From assembly GCF_039941195.1 (NCBI RefSeq), contig NZ_JBDVFA010000061.1:1-64000 (forward strand): a stretch of DNA of 64,000 nt, read 5' to 3'. Under the pieces are notes generated by a model. It saw only the letters and a list, made by a program, of their open reading frames with translations, did not search any database and had not been told where the DNA came from. The stretch comes from Aurantibacter_A sp039941195. GTDB taxonomy: Bacteria; Bacteroidota; Bacteroidia; Flavobacteriales; Flavobacteriaceae. Both the position numbers and the translations under genes were made by a program. This document shows positions 16,346 through 25,941 of this stretch, piece after piece. How positions within the stretch are numbered: the stretch's first letter is position 1; each line of letters begins with the position of its first letter.

Positions 16346-17800
16346 TTAACTATTTTTTCTACCTAAAAATTTGTGCAATACACCAAATACGTCTTCAGAT
16401 ATTTTAAAGCGGTATAGTATACCAACATACATGGTAGTCATTAAAAAGAGTTTTAATAAAATATTTACCAATGGATGGAAGTTGAATTGAAGCGAAAAGA
16501 ACAAAGCTCCCACCAGCAAAATCAATCCAGTAACTTTGAAAGTTTCTAAGGTAAATGGCCACATATTAAATTTAGCTTTCACATATGCCAACTTACAAGT
16601 ATTATAAATAAATACCGCTAAAAAACTAGCCATTGCTGCACCTTCCATTCCAAACTCCGGAATAAGCCATATATTAAATAAAATTGTCATTGCCGCCAAA
16701 AATGCTCCTAACCACAAAACAGCTCTGTAATATTCTGAATTAAAAAGAATGGCATTATTGCAACCTAAAAACGAATCGTATAGTTTAATAAGTCCGATTA
16801 AAAGCACCACAATAAAGCCACCTCTATATTCAGATGGAATCATTTGATACAAATCGTTCAAATTTAATATTATCATAAGAAAAACAAGTCCAGCAACTAT
16901 GTACAGCGTAAGTGAACTTTTTTGGTACAATGCTTTTAAGCCTACCAAGTTATTATCGTTTAATAATTCAGCCGTCATCGGATAGGTTATTTGGTGCATA
17001 GCTCTAGATGGCGCTATTATTACAGTTGCAATGTGCACGGCTACGGCGTAATAAGCTACATTCTCAATTTCTATATATTGATTAATCATAAACTTATCAA
17101 TCTCCAATAAGATTACAGCGGCAGAACCTCCAAGTATAATTAAAGCACTGTATATAACTATTTCACGCGTATTTGTAGGAAAATTAAAATCCAATTTTGG
17201 CTTTTTTAATAAATAAGCGTGAACCTTCATTATCAATGTACGCAATAAATAGAGTCCGACTAATGCATTCATGAATACATCAACCGAAATAATTTTAAAG
17301 TAAACAGAAAAAAGCAATATTGTAACGCCCAATCGAACAAAGACTTCTTTCATGAAATTGCCAAAAATTGACTTTAATTGAACTCTAGCCCAGGCATAAA
17401 AGACTTCAAAATACGCCATTGACAAGCCTATAAAAAAGATATGCCATACGTAATCTTTAACAATCACATTTTTCTTTGAAAGAAATTCAGCTATTATTGA
17501 ATTTCCAAAAAAAGCAAAAAGTCCAAGTGGAATTATAACAATTAAAGGCAATAAGACCATTAGGGTTAAAAAGGAATCTTTTTTGTCGAAGCTACTATAA
17601 TATTTAACCAATGTATTCTGAACACCAAAAGCCATTAAAGGCATAAGTATAGCTGATGTAGATAAGACTACACCTACTAAGCCATAATATTCATCAGTAA
17701 TAAAATTAGTATAAAGAAAGAGCGCATTAACCGCACCCATCGCAAATCCCAGATAGGTAATAATAGTATTAAAGAAAGTTTGTTTAAGTACTATGCCCAT
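16346..17800 (-). CDS. Polysaccharide flippase (Wzx/MVF-like)
   Basis: A 484-residue integral membrane protein with about 12-14 hydrophobic segments and the layout of the oligosaccharide flippase (MOP) superfamily: an N-terminal NTIITYLGFAMGAVNALFLY helix and a central DKFMINQYI stretch typical of lipid-linked glycan flippases. It likely moves an undecaprenyl-linked sugar across the inner membrane. Its start codon shares one base with the stop of the glycosyltransferase gene (TAATG), so the two are translationally coupled. Confidence 0.85.
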   Translation of the reverse strand: MGIVLKQTFFNTIITYLGFAMGAVNALFLYTNFITDEYYGLVGVVLSTSAILMPLMAFGVQNTLVKYYSSFDKKDSFLTLMVLLPLIVIIPLGLFAFFGNSIIAEFLSKKNVIVKDYVWHIFFIGLSMAYFEVFYAWARVQLKSIFGNFMKEVFVRLGVTILLFSVYFKIISVDVFMNALVGLYLLRTLIMKVHAYLLKKPKLDFNFPTNTREIVIYSALIILGGSAAVILLEIDKFMINQYIEIENVAYYAVAVHIATVIIAPSRAMHQITYPMTAELLNDNNLVGLKALYQKSSLTLYIVAGLVFLMIILNLNDLYQMIPSEYRGGFIVVLLIGLIKLYDSFLGCNNAILFNSEYYRAVLWLGAFLAAMTILFNIWLIPEFGMEGAAMASFLAVFIYNTCKLAYVKAKFNMWPFTLETFKVTGLILLVGALFFSLQFNFHPLVNILLKLFLMTTMYVGILYRFKISEDVFGVLHKFLGRKNS

Positions 17801-19071
17801 TATAGCAATTTCGAAAGTTCTTTTGTTAAAGACTGGCGACTATACTTTTCTATATTTTTTGATGAAATTGTAAGTTGCCCTTCTTTAAACGCTTCAAACC
17901 ATTTTAAAATTACATTTTTTAATTCAGAATTGGCTTTATAGTCAAATATAGCACCCGATTCGGTTTCTTTAATAAGATTAGCAACTTCCCAATTATATGG
18001 GCCGACCGCCAATATAGGGCGCTTGGCAGACAAGTATTCAAATAATTTACCCGGAATTATACCTTTAGTGTCTTCAGAATCTATTTCAATTAAAAGTAAA
18101 ACTTGCGAACCTCTTTGTTTACGAATAGCAGATGCATGGGATACATATCCATTTAGCCTAATATAAGGTTCAAGTTCAAATCGATGCAAACTATCCATCA
18201 CATCTTGACTTACCACCCCTAAAAATTCCAGTTGTAAATATTTTCTAAAAACTGGATTTTCACGAGCGATATCAGACAGTACCTTCCAAAGATTCTGAGG
18301 GTTTCTACCTGTTAATAGCGAGCCAATATGTGTAATTGTAAATTGTGAATCTAAATTCGAGTCACCTGAATATTTAGTGTCATGACCATTTGTAATAACG
18401 GCTATTGGCTTTTTCGTAATTTGTTCAAATTCAGTTTTGGTAGTTGCACTAGTAACTATTATATGATCTGCATTATTTAAAACTTGATGCTCTAATTGCT
18501 TATGTTTTTTAGCTGATGATTTGGTAAGCTTCAATTTTTTATGATAACCAATGGATGTCCAAGGATCTCTAAAATCTGTAATCCATTTTATATTGAATTG
18601 TTGTTTTAACCCATCGCCTATTAAGTGTATGCTATGTGGTGGCCCAGTCGTAATAATAGTATTAATATCCTCTTTAGCAATAATTTCGGATAAATAATCA
18701 ATAGAAGGTACAATCCAATTTTTACGAGCGTCTGGTATAAAAAAATTGCCACGCACCCAAAGCATAAATTTTTCAAGAAAAGATTGATTCTTCGTTTGAA
18801 TAACACCAGAACTTATACGTTTCGTTTTTTTAGATGAAAGTAACCCAGCCAATTTATAAGGTTCTGAAATTTTTTGTTTAAGAATTCTAATTTCTGGAGG
18901 AACTTCCTTTTCAAGCGTAACATCTTCAATGGGGTAATTAGGATTTTCTGGAATATAAACTATAGGTTCTATATTGAACTCTGGTAAATACTTTACAAAT
19001 TTCAACCATCGCTGTACTCCTGGTCCTCCTGCTGGTGGCCAATAATACGAGACAATCAAGACTTTTTGCAT
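17800..19071 (-). CDS. Glycosyltransferase family 4-like (GT-B fold)
   Basis: The 423-residue protein opens with VLIVSYYWPPAGGPGVQR, the N-terminal strand and glycine-rich loop of GT4-type enzymes, and carries a C-terminal nucleotide-sugar domain with GSLLTGRNPQ, PGKLFEYLSAKRPILAVGP and a conserved glutamate in KLFEY. It probably adds a sugar to a lipid-linked or cell-surface glycan. It is the middle gene of a YfhO-GT-flippase run and shares one base with each neighbour. Confidence 0.85.
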   Translation of the reverse strand: MQKVLIVSYYWPPAGGPGVQRWLKFVKYLPEFNIEPIVYIPENPNYPIEDVTLEKEVPPEIRILKQKISEPYKLAGLLSSKKTKRISSGVIQTKNQSFLEKFMLWVRGNFFIPDARKNWIVPSIDYLSEIIAKEDINTIITTGPPHSIHLIGDGLKQQFNIKWITDFRDPWTSIGYHKKLKLTKSSAKKHKQLEHQVLNNADHIIVTSATTKTEFEQITKKPIAVITNGHDTKYSGDSNLDSQFTITHIGSLLTGRNPQNLWKVLSDIARENPVFRKYLQLEFLGVVSQDVMDSLHRFELEPYIRLNGYVSHASAIRKQRGSQVLLLIEIDSEDTKGIIPGKLFEYLSAKRPILAVGPYNWEVANLIKETESGAIFDYKANSELKNVILKWFEAFKEGQLTISSKNIEKYSRQSLTKELSKLL

Positions 19072-21506
19072 TATGCTACTTCTTTTTTACGATTCCGCCA
19101 GAATGAGAATCCCAATCCGCCTATGACTACTAGTCCAAAAAGCAACGTACTTGCTAACGCTATTTGGCTTCCTTCTTTTATAATCGTAGGTTCAAATTTA
19201 AATTCAATAGTATGCTGACCTTCCGGAACTTTTAAGGCTCGTAACACATAATTAACTCTAAAATGATCAGATGGCTTACCATCTATATATGCATTCCATC
19301 CATTCGCATAATACATTTCAGAAAATACGGCAACACCAGCATTTGGGTTATTTGATTTATAGGTTAAATGATTGGGCTTGTAATCTGTTAATGTTATAGT
19401 TGTTGTAGAGTCCGTTTGAAAGCTAGTACGATTTATTATATTAAATTTAGCCGTATTAACTATGGCCTCATTTTTTTCATCAAAATCATTCAGCCCTAAA
19501 ATTTCTTCATTAGCACTACCTACTTCTTTTAATGTTTTTACAAACCAAGCATTTCCATTTGCATCAGGATTAACAGCCGGGTAACTCTGACCCTCTTCTG
19601 TTTGCTGCACCACATATTTAACATTCAACATGTTTAATACACTAACATTTCCTTTAAATATATAAAAGTAAAACAGGTCTTGCATACCAGCTGGTTTCGC
19701 TGCATGATAACCTGTAATTGATTGATGAAAATAAGACGTACTAGCAGAATCCCATCCTTCACGCGGGTTATAAACTCTGTACACTCCCTCATCTTTTAAA
19801 ATCTGTTGATGCAATGGTGTTTCTTGAAATGGCTGGCTCATTTTTCGCTTTGCGACAAAATCATCGTTATCCACATACCTGCGCCCTACTCCTACCAAAT
19901 CAAAAAGAATTAATGCTGTTAATGCAATTACAAAAACATTTTCTTTAATTTTTTCTTTTATAAAAAACCAAATTGCAAGTGCAGCTAAAAACACATAAAT
20001 AAACGAACGCAATAAATCGCTAGTATATAATGCTTTTCGGTCTTCTTGCAATACATCAGGTAGTCCTTCCAGTCCAGTCATTTTCATACGATCATCGGAA
20101 GGAGAAGTAAAATCAAACATCCCTTTTGCTAAAAATAAAGCAACGCACAAACCAGCTGTAATATAAAATGAAAGTTTTAATGCTTTCATTTTTCGTTCTT
20201 TCGATATATAGTCGTTAAACAAAACCGTAAGGGCCAAAATAGCTAGAATCGGTGCACATAATTCTAGAATTACTTGTATGGAAGAAACCGCTCTAAATTT
20301 ATCATACAACGGAAAATAATCAATCATTAAATCAGTAAGTAAACTAAAATTCTTTCCCCAAGAAAGCACCAAAGACATAATGGTTCCGCCTAAAAGCCAC
20401 CATTTGGCTCTACCTTTTACTAAAATTAAACCTAAAATAAACAAGAAGAATATAATTGCTCCTATATAAGCTGGACCAGAAGTACCGGGTTGATCACCCC
20501 AATACATTGGTAGCGCGCTAAAGTATTCTAAAGCCGTACTTTTTGGAATTTCTTTACTTACGACATATGCAAAGGTCTTTGAATCTTCCCCTAGTTCTTC
20601 TTGACTCCCTCCACCAAATAACCTGGGAACAAAAAGGTTAAGGGACTCCGTAATACCATAACTCCATTGCGTTATATAATTTTTATCTAGGCCGCCCGTA
20701 TTTTCTTTTGGCGTACCATCGGGGTTTATTGTAATTTCAGATTTACCTCTTGTACTCCAGTCAGCATATTCCTTAGTTGCTAATAATCCCGTAGCATTGG
20801 CTGCAATTCCTAAAAGCACTGCACCTAAAAGAATTCCTACTGAAATAAAATAATGTTTGAGTTTTTTCTTTCTAATAGCATCGACTAAATAAGCCACGCC
20901 TAAGATCAATACCAACAACATAAAATAATAGGTCATTTGATAGTGGTTTGCCCCTATTTCTAATGCCATTGCTAAAGCTGCTAAAACAAACCCCCAGAGG
21001 TACTCTTTTCTAAAAACTAAAACAATACCACCGAGCAACATTGGTAAATAACCAATGGCATGCGCTTTAGCATTATGACCTACTCCCAAAATAATTATAA
21101 GATAAGTAGAGAAGCCAAATGCCAGGGCACCTAAAGCAGCCAATCGAAAATCGACTTTTAAACAACAAAGCAATATGTAAAAACCTAAAAAGTATAAGAA
21201 AAGATAATCTGCAGGTCTAGGCAAAAATCGGATAACCTTGTCTAATTTTTTAACGTAATTATGTGGATAATTAGCACCTAATTGATAGGTAGGCATACCA
21301 CCAAATGCGCTGTTGGTCCAATAAGGTTCTTCACCTGTAAGTTTTCTGAAATCATTCTGTTCCTTGGCCATGCCAGTGTACTGAATAATATCTGATTGTT
21401 CTATTACTTTCCCTTGTAATACAGGGCTAAAATATGCTAATGCCGCAACGACAAAAAGTACAATAACAAAAAAATGTATTAAAAAGGATTTTAAAGTAAT
21501 TTGCAT
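19071..21506 (-). CDS. YfhO family multi-pass membrane protein
   Basis: An 811-residue protein with about a dozen membrane segments, a long periplasmic loop (about 600-760) and a final anchor at about 782-803, followed by a basic tail. The GGMPTYQLG loop after the first helix and the late GWNAYIDGKPSDHFRVNY / VLRALKVPEGQHTIEFKF block are characteristic of YfhO. The family is thought to be GT-C-like and has been linked to glycosylation of envelope polymers in Gram-positive bacteria; the role here is inferred from its coupling to a glycosyltransferase and flippase. Confidence 0.85.
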   Translation of the reverse strand: MQITLKSFLIHFFVIVLFVVAALAYFSPVLQGKVIEQSDIIQYTGMAKEQNDFRKLTGEEPYWTNSAFGGMPTYQLGANYPHNYVKKLDKVIRFLPRPADYLFLYFLGFYILLCCLKVDFRLAALGALAFGFSTYLIIILGVGHNAKAHAIGYLPMLLGGIVLVFRKEYLWGFVLAALAMALEIGANHYQMTYYFMLLVLILGVAYLVDAIRKKKLKHYFISVGILLGAVLLGIAANATGLLATKEYADWSTRGKSEITINPDGTPKENTGGLDKNYITQWSYGITESLNLFVPRLFGGGSQEELGEDSKTFAYVVSKEIPKSTALEYFSALPMYWGDQPGTSGPAYIGAIIFFLFILGLILVKGRAKWWLLGGTIMSLVLSWGKNFSLLTDLMIDYFPLYDKFRAVSSIQVILELCAPILAILALTVLFNDYISKERKMKALKLSFYITAGLCVALFLAKGMFDFTSPSDDRMKMTGLEGLPDVLQEDRKALYTSDLLRSFIYVFLAALAIWFFIKEKIKENVFVIALTALILFDLVGVGRRYVDNDDFVAKRKMSQPFQETPLHQQILKDEGVYRVYNPREGWDSASTSYFHQSITGYHAAKPAGMQDLFYFYIFKGNVSVLNMLNVKYVVQQTEEGQSYPAVNPDANGNAWFVKTLKEVGSANEEILGLNDFDEKNEAIVNTAKFNIINRTSFQTDSTTTITLTDYKPNHLTYKSNNPNAGVAVFSEMYYANGWNAYIDGKPSDHFRVNYVLRALKVPEGQHTIEFKFEPTIIKEGSQIALASTLLFGLVVIGGLGFSFWRNRKKEVA

Positions 21507-21599
21507 GGAATTATGTTGATTCCCGCAAATTTACAAATAGATACTATTCTTTGACGGAATATTTTAAATAAGAAGCATTCAAAACAAAGTATACAGTTT

Positions 21600-21881
21600 T
21601 TAGTCCAACTCTTCAAACTCAATATACTCCCCCACTGGTTCTTTTGTAGATTTTTTACCAGCACGATTCTTTTTTATCGAAATATCGCCTATTTGCTCTT
21701 CCTCTTGCTGTTGTTGACCAAAGCCACTTGCTTGGTTGCTAAAATCACCAAATTGCTCTTTAAATTTTTCTTCTGTCTTTTTAGCAGCATAATTAAACAA
21801 TTTTGGTCCATACCACTTCGCTATAATCTTTAGCCCGTAATACACCAAAAGAATAATTAATATAGTTTTTAGTAATACCAT
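21600..21881 (-). CDS. DUF4834 family small membrane protein
   Basis: A 93-residue protein with one N-terminal membrane helix (about 3-19), a basic stretch, a Gln/Glu-rich linker and the acidic ending GEYIEFEELD, the pattern of the Bacteroidota family DUF4834. Function unknown. It lies 93 bases upstream of yfhO on the same strand and is probably its first co-transcribed partner. Confidence 0.75.
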   Translation of the reverse strand: MVLLKTILIILLVYYGLKIIAKWYGPKLFNYAAKKTEEKFKEQFGDFSNQASGFGQQQQEEEQIGDISIKKNRAGKKSTKEPVGEYIEFEELD

Positions 21882-21969
21882 TTTTATTCAATCTATATAT
21901 ATCAAAAATACGATTCTAGCGTTGTATAATATGAGTAATTGTCTTAAAAGTTTAATAAAGTAGCTGTTT

Positions 21970-23085
21970 ATGAGGTACCTTTTTCGTTTAGAAAAGTTTA
22001 ATCAAGCATTAATTTTACTAGTATTTTCAATCCCTTTTTTAGGTATTTCACAATATACAGATGTAATTAATTCTAACAGACCAGGGAAAGCTGTAAGTGC
22101 GTATGCAGTGGGTAAAAACGTTATTCAATTAGAAGGTGGAGCAATTTTTGAGCAACAGGATCATGCATTATTAAATACCCAATCTGGAATTTGGGGATTA
22201 GACTATGCGCTTAGATATGGCCTTTTATTCGAACAATTAGAGATTAATTGGGAAGGAACTTTTCAGAATCAGAACATCACTTTTGCCAATTTTGGTACAA
22301 CAGAAAACCGAACAAACTTCTATCGAAACCGTATTGGTCTTAAGTTTTTAATTTATGATCGTTACAAATCACCTTTACGAAATAAACCGAATTTATATAG
22401 CTGGCGTAAAAATTATGTTTTTCAACTTGCTAATTTAATTCCGTCAGTATCATTATATGCGGGGGCCAACATATTATTCGGTGACAACCCATTTTATGTA
22501 GGTGACCCTACGGTTTCGCCTAGAGTAATGTTAGCTACGCAAAGTAGGTTAACCCCTCGTTTCGTGCTAATTTCAAACATCGCTTATGATCGAATAGGAA
22601 CTGATTTCCCGGAAATCAATTATGCAGTATCAATTTCCTATGCCTTTAGAAACCCTAAATGGAGCACATTTGTAGAACATCAAGGTTTTGATAGTGATCG
22701 ATATGCAGATTTGCTCATACGTGGTGGTGTCGTTCATTTACTGTCCGAGAAGCTACAAGTAGACGTAAACCTTGGTGCTAGTTTCAAAAATACTCCATCA
22801 AGAATTTTTATGAGTGCAGGCGCTTCTTATCGTTTTGATTTTCACAAAGATGATTTAAAAGCAATAGAAGATCAAAAGGCTAATGAAAACGGTGGGGAGA
22901 TTAAGAAGAATAGCATGAAAAAGAAAAGCCGCGAAGAAAAGAAAAAAGCTAAAAATGCTGCAAATGGCTCTGGAGCAGAAGATATTGACTTAGGTCCCAC
23001 AAAAAAACAACTGCGCGAAAAGAAAAAAGCAGATAAGAAAAAGAAAAAGAGTAAAAAAGAAGATAACGGTGCTATAGATTTTTAA
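21970..23085 (+). CDS. Outer-membrane beta-barrel protein with Lys-rich tail
   Basis: The 371-residue protein has a signal-like hydrophobic start (about 12-27, ending GISQ) and then alternating amphipathic strands with aromatic ends (IQLEGGAIFEQQ, YALRYGLLFEQLEINWEG, AVSISYAFR) typical of the MetA-pathway/transporter-type barrel family. A last strand, MSAGASYRFDF, would close the barrel near residue 295. After it come about 75 residues of Lys/Glu/Asn-rich low complexity. Such tails after the final strand are unusual for barrel proteins. Substrate not inferable. Confidence 0.65.
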   Translation: MRYLFRLEKFNQALILLVFSIPFLGISQYTDVINSNRPGKAVSAYAVGKNVIQLEGGAIFEQQDHALLNTQSGIWGLDYALRYGLLFEQLEINWEGTFQNQNITFANFGTTENRTNFYRNRIGLKFLIYDRYKSPLRNKPNLYSWRKNYVFQLANLIPSVSLYAGANILFGDNPFYVGDPTVSPRVMLATQSRLTPRFVLISNIAYDRIGTDFPEINYAVSISYAFRNPKWSTFVEHQGFDSDRYADLLIRGGVVHLLSEKLQVDVNLGASFKNTPSRIFMSAGASYRFDFHKDDLKAIEDQKANENGGEIKKNSMKKKSREEKKKAKNAANGSGAEDIDLGPTKKQLREKKKADKKKKKSKKEDNGAIDF

Positions 23086-23154
23086 CATTGATTTAAGTTT
23101 CAAATTTTATTCTAACCGCATTTATACCTAATATTGACTATAGAAAAAACAACT

Positions 23155-24279
23155 ATGGTCAACCTTGTTGAAGTCTCTTCAAAATCGGAATTCAAGAGCT
23201 TTGTAAAGTTTCCTTTTAAGCTTTACAAAGACTCTAAATATTGGGTTCCACCGATTATTGCTGATGAACTTGAAACTTTTAATAAGGATAAAAACCCCGC
23301 ATTTAAAAACGCTGAAGCTCGTTTTTTTCTAGCCTATAAAAATAACAAAATTGCCGGAAGAATTGTGGCAATCATCAATTGGCTTGAAGTAAACGACCAA
23401 AAAGTAAGAAAAATGCGTTTTGGTTGGTTCGATTTTATTGATGATGTAGAAGTTTCTGAGGCACTATTACAAAAAGTTGCCGAAATAGGTAAAGAACATC
23501 AATTAGACTTTATTGAAGGTCCCGTAGGTTTCTCAAATTTAGATAAAGTAGGTGTTTTAACTGAAGGTTTTGACCATATTGGAAGTATGATTACTTGGTA
23601 CAATCATGCATACTACGTTGCTCATTATGAAAGGTTAGGTTTTGAAGTAGCAAAAAAATATGTTGAGAATAAATTTCCCGCTTCGAATGCTGATCCTGCG
23701 CTATTCACAAAGCTAAATAGTTTGGTAAAACGTAGGTATGGTCTGCGAGAAATAAACTTTACAGACACGAAGGATGTCTTACCTATGACGGACAAAATGT
23801 TCGACCTTTTCAACGAAACATATTCCAAACTGTCCTCATTCGTACCTATAACTGAAATACAAAAAGCATATTTTAAAAAGAAATACATTAGTTTTATTAA
23901 TCCAGAGTATATCAAGTTTATTGTTGACAAGGATGATAAATTAATCGCATTTTCAATTGTAATGCCTTCATTCTCAGAAGCTTTACAAAAAGCAAAGGGA
24001 AGACTTTTTCCATTCGGAATTTTTCATCTTTTACGAGCTAAAAAGAAAAATAGAGACGTTTTATTTTATTTAATTGGTATACACCCAGAATATCAAAATA
24101 AAGGGGTTACTGCAATCATTTTTAATGAGTACTATAAAACTTTCAATGATAAAAAAATTGAAATGTGTTATCGTACTCCCGAATTAGAAGACAATATTGC
24201 CATTCGGCAAATGTGGAAACACTTTGAACCTAAAATCTATAAGAGACGTTGTACTTATAAAAAGAGTTTAGGTGAGTAA
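23155..24279 (+). CDS. GNAT-fold acyltransferase, candidate lipid N-acyltransferase
   Basis: The open frame can start at TTG 23134, but ATG 23155 gives a natural start (MVNLVEVSSKSEF) and 374 residues. The protein has a long N-terminal region (KFPFKLYKDSKYWVPP, then NKIAGRIVAIIN) and a C-terminal acyl-CoA-type domain with LIGIHPEYQNKGVTAIIFNEYY, the GNAT pyrophosphate-binding pattern (Q-x-x-G). Proteins of this build are often mislabelled as GTP cyclohydrolase. It ends about 160 bases from the convergent SulA-like gene. Bacterial ceramide synthase is, as I recall, a GNAT-like protein of similar size, so N-acylation of capnine is a reasonable but unproven role. Confidence 0.65.
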   Translation: MVNLVEVSSKSEFKSFVKFPFKLYKDSKYWVPPIIADELETFNKDKNPAFKNAEARFFLAYKNNKIAGRIVAIINWLEVNDQKVRKMRFGWFDFIDDVEVSEALLQKVAEIGKEHQLDFIEGPVGFSNLDKVGVLTEGFDHIGSMITWYNHAYYVAHYERLGFEVAKKYVENKFPASNADPALFTKLNSLVKRRYGLREINFTDTKDVLPMTDKMFDLFNETYSKLSSFVPITEIQKAYFKKKYISFINPEYIKFIVDKDDKLIAFSIVMPSFSEALQKAKGRLFPFGIFHLLRAKKKNRDVLFYLIGIHPEYQNKGVTAIIFNEYYKTFNDKKIEMCYRTPELEDNIAIRQMWKHFEPKIYKRRCTYKKSLGE

Positions 24280-24374
24280 TTCTTAATTCAAGAAGAATAA
24301 AAGTAATACTATCTTGTCCTAGATAAATATTGAGCACTCCTTAAGTAGTTCGACAATACTACTTAAAAAAACAA

Positions 24375-24404
24375 AATCCGATTTAGTATATTGTAAATCG
24401 GATT
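24375..24404 (-). terminator. Terminator after the SulA-like gene
   Basis: An 11-base perfect stem (24375-24385 with 24394-24404) with an 8-base loop; read on the minus strand it is followed by TTGTTTTTTT. It lies 37 bases past the stop of the SulA-like gene. Confidence 0.75.
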
Positions 24405-24441
24405 CTGGTTTTAAAATTATCTTTTGAACAAAGCGATTTTT

Positions 24442-25701
24442 TTATTCGCCCATAGCAGCTGCTACAGCCGCTGAAAGTCTTTTATAAGTTCCGTTTTCCA
24501 AACGTTCTCTAATTGCTGAAAATGCTTCTAAGGTTTCAGAAATATCATCCATAGTATGGGTAGCCGTTGGAATCATACGAAGTAAAATTAATCCTTTAGG
24601 TATTACAGGATAAACAACTATAGAACAGAATATTCCGTAATTTTCTCTCAAGTCTTTTACCAAAGCCATGGCCTCAGGAATACTTCCGTTTAAGTAAACC
24701 GGTGTAACACAACTAGTTGTAGTACCAATATCAAATCCACGTTCTTTTAAACCATTCTGTAAAGCGTTCACATTCTCCCAAAGTTTTGCTTTAAGCTCTG
24801 GTTGAGTACGTAACATATCCAAACGTTTTAATGCCCCTTTTACATACACCATTGGCAGTGATTTTGCGAACATTTGCGATCGTAAATTATACTTTAAATA
24901 ATCAATTATTTCTTTATCTGCAGCTAAAAATGCTCCAATACTTGCCATGGATTTTGCAAAAGTTGCAAAGTACACATCAATATCGTCTTGCACACCTTGC
25001 TCCTCACCTGCACCAGCACCAGTTTTACCCAATGTACCAAAACCGTGAGCATCGTCTACTAATAATCTAAAGTTATATTTTTTCTTTAAGGCAACTATTT
25101 CTTTCAATTTACCCTGTTGACCTCTCATACCAAAAACACCTTCAGAGATAACTAGAATACCACCTCCAGTATGTTCAGCCATCTTAGTAGCTCTTTCTAA
25201 ATTCACTTCTAAGCTTTCGATATCGTTATGCTTAAAAGTAAAACGTTTACCCATATGTAACCGTACACCATCTATAATACATGCATGACAGTCAACATCG
25301 TAAACAATAATATCATCTTTAGCAACCAATGCATCAATTGCAGACATTATTCCTTGATATCCAAAGTTTACTAAGTAAGCAGATTCTTTTTGCACAAAAG
25401 CTGCACATTCCTGCTCCAATTGCTCATGAAAATCAGTATGACCACTCATCATTCGTGCACCCATTGGGTAAGCCGAACCATATTCCGCAGCAGCCTCACC
25501 GTCAACTTTTTTGATTTCCGGTAAATTAGCTAACCCCAAGTAATCATTAATACTCCAAGTTATTACATCTTTACCTTGAAATTTCATTCGATTTGAAATA
25601 GGACCTTCCAATTTCGGAAAAACAAAATAACCTTCGGCTTGCGAAGCCCATTTACCTAAAGGGCCCTTATTTTCAATAATTCTATCAAATATGTCTCTCA
25701 T
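24442..25701 (-). CDS. sulA: Alpha-oxoamine synthase; probable cysteate acyl-ACP transferase (SulA/CapB-like)
   Basis: A 419-residue PLP enzyme of the serine palmitoyltransferase family. It has the PLP lysine Lys250 in ATFAKSMASIG, the cofactor aspartate in LLVDDAHGFG (about 215-221) and NFGYQ (112-116). Thirty residues after the PLP lysine the sequence reads FAKSLP (Lys280). Published work on Alistipes SulA reported PLP Lys251 and a specificity Lys281, where serine palmitoyltransferases have Ala. The same 30-residue spacing points to condensation of acyl-ACP with cysteate to give 3-ketocapnine, the first step of sulfonolipid synthesis. Not the SOS division inhibitor of the same name. A cysteine-synthase-like gene lies just upstream, but a terminator separates them. 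Confidence 0.75.
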   Translation of the reverse strand: MRDIFDRIIENKGPLGKWASQAEGYFVFPKLEGPISNRMKFQGKDVITWSINDYLGLANLPEIKKVDGEAAAEYGSAYPMGARMMSGHTDFHEQLEQECAAFVQKESAYLVNFGYQGIMSAIDALVAKDDIIVYDVDCHACIIDGVRLHMGKRFTFKHNDIESLEVNLERATKMAEHTGGGILVISEGVFGMRGQQGKLKEIVALKKKYNFRLLVDDAHGFGTLGKTGAGAGEEQGVQDDIDVYFATFAKSMASIGAFLAADKEIIDYLKYNLRSQMFAKSLPMVYVKGALKRLDMLRTQPELKAKLWENVNALQNGLKERGFDIGTTTSCVTPVYLNGSIPEAMALVKDLRENYGIFCSIVVYPVIPKGLILLRMIPTATHTMDDISETLEAFSAIRERLENGTYKRLSAAVAAAMGE

Positions 25702-25895
25702 CTAGCTTTCTGCGTTTGATTACACTGCAAAAATATGGATTTTTTTACTTGAACGTGTTTTATGTTATAGAAAATCTACAACACTTATAAACTACTACCT
25801 ATGTTAATCGTATTGTTATTTTATCAATAAAAATAACCCTAGTCCTTGCTAATTTAGGATATACATTCGAACCTAAAAAACCATATAAATCGAAA

Positions 25896-25919
25896 AAGCA
25901 ACGACAAATGTCGTTGCTT
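25896..25919 (-). terminator. Terminator after the cysteate-synthase-like gene
   Basis: Stem AAGCAACGACA (25896-25906) pairs perfectly with TGTCGTTGCTT (25909-25919), 2-base loop as drawn (effectively larger); on the minus strand T-runs follow. It lies 23 bases past the gene's stop. Confidence 0.8.
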
Positions 25920-25941
25920 GTATATTCTATTATAATCTTAT

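Noticed and set aside
24341..24366. Inverted repeat TTAAGTAGT / ACTACTTAA as a terminator for the GNAT gene
   Set aside because: On the plus strand it is followed by A, not T, so it does not fit an intrinsic terminator; kept only as a hairpin.
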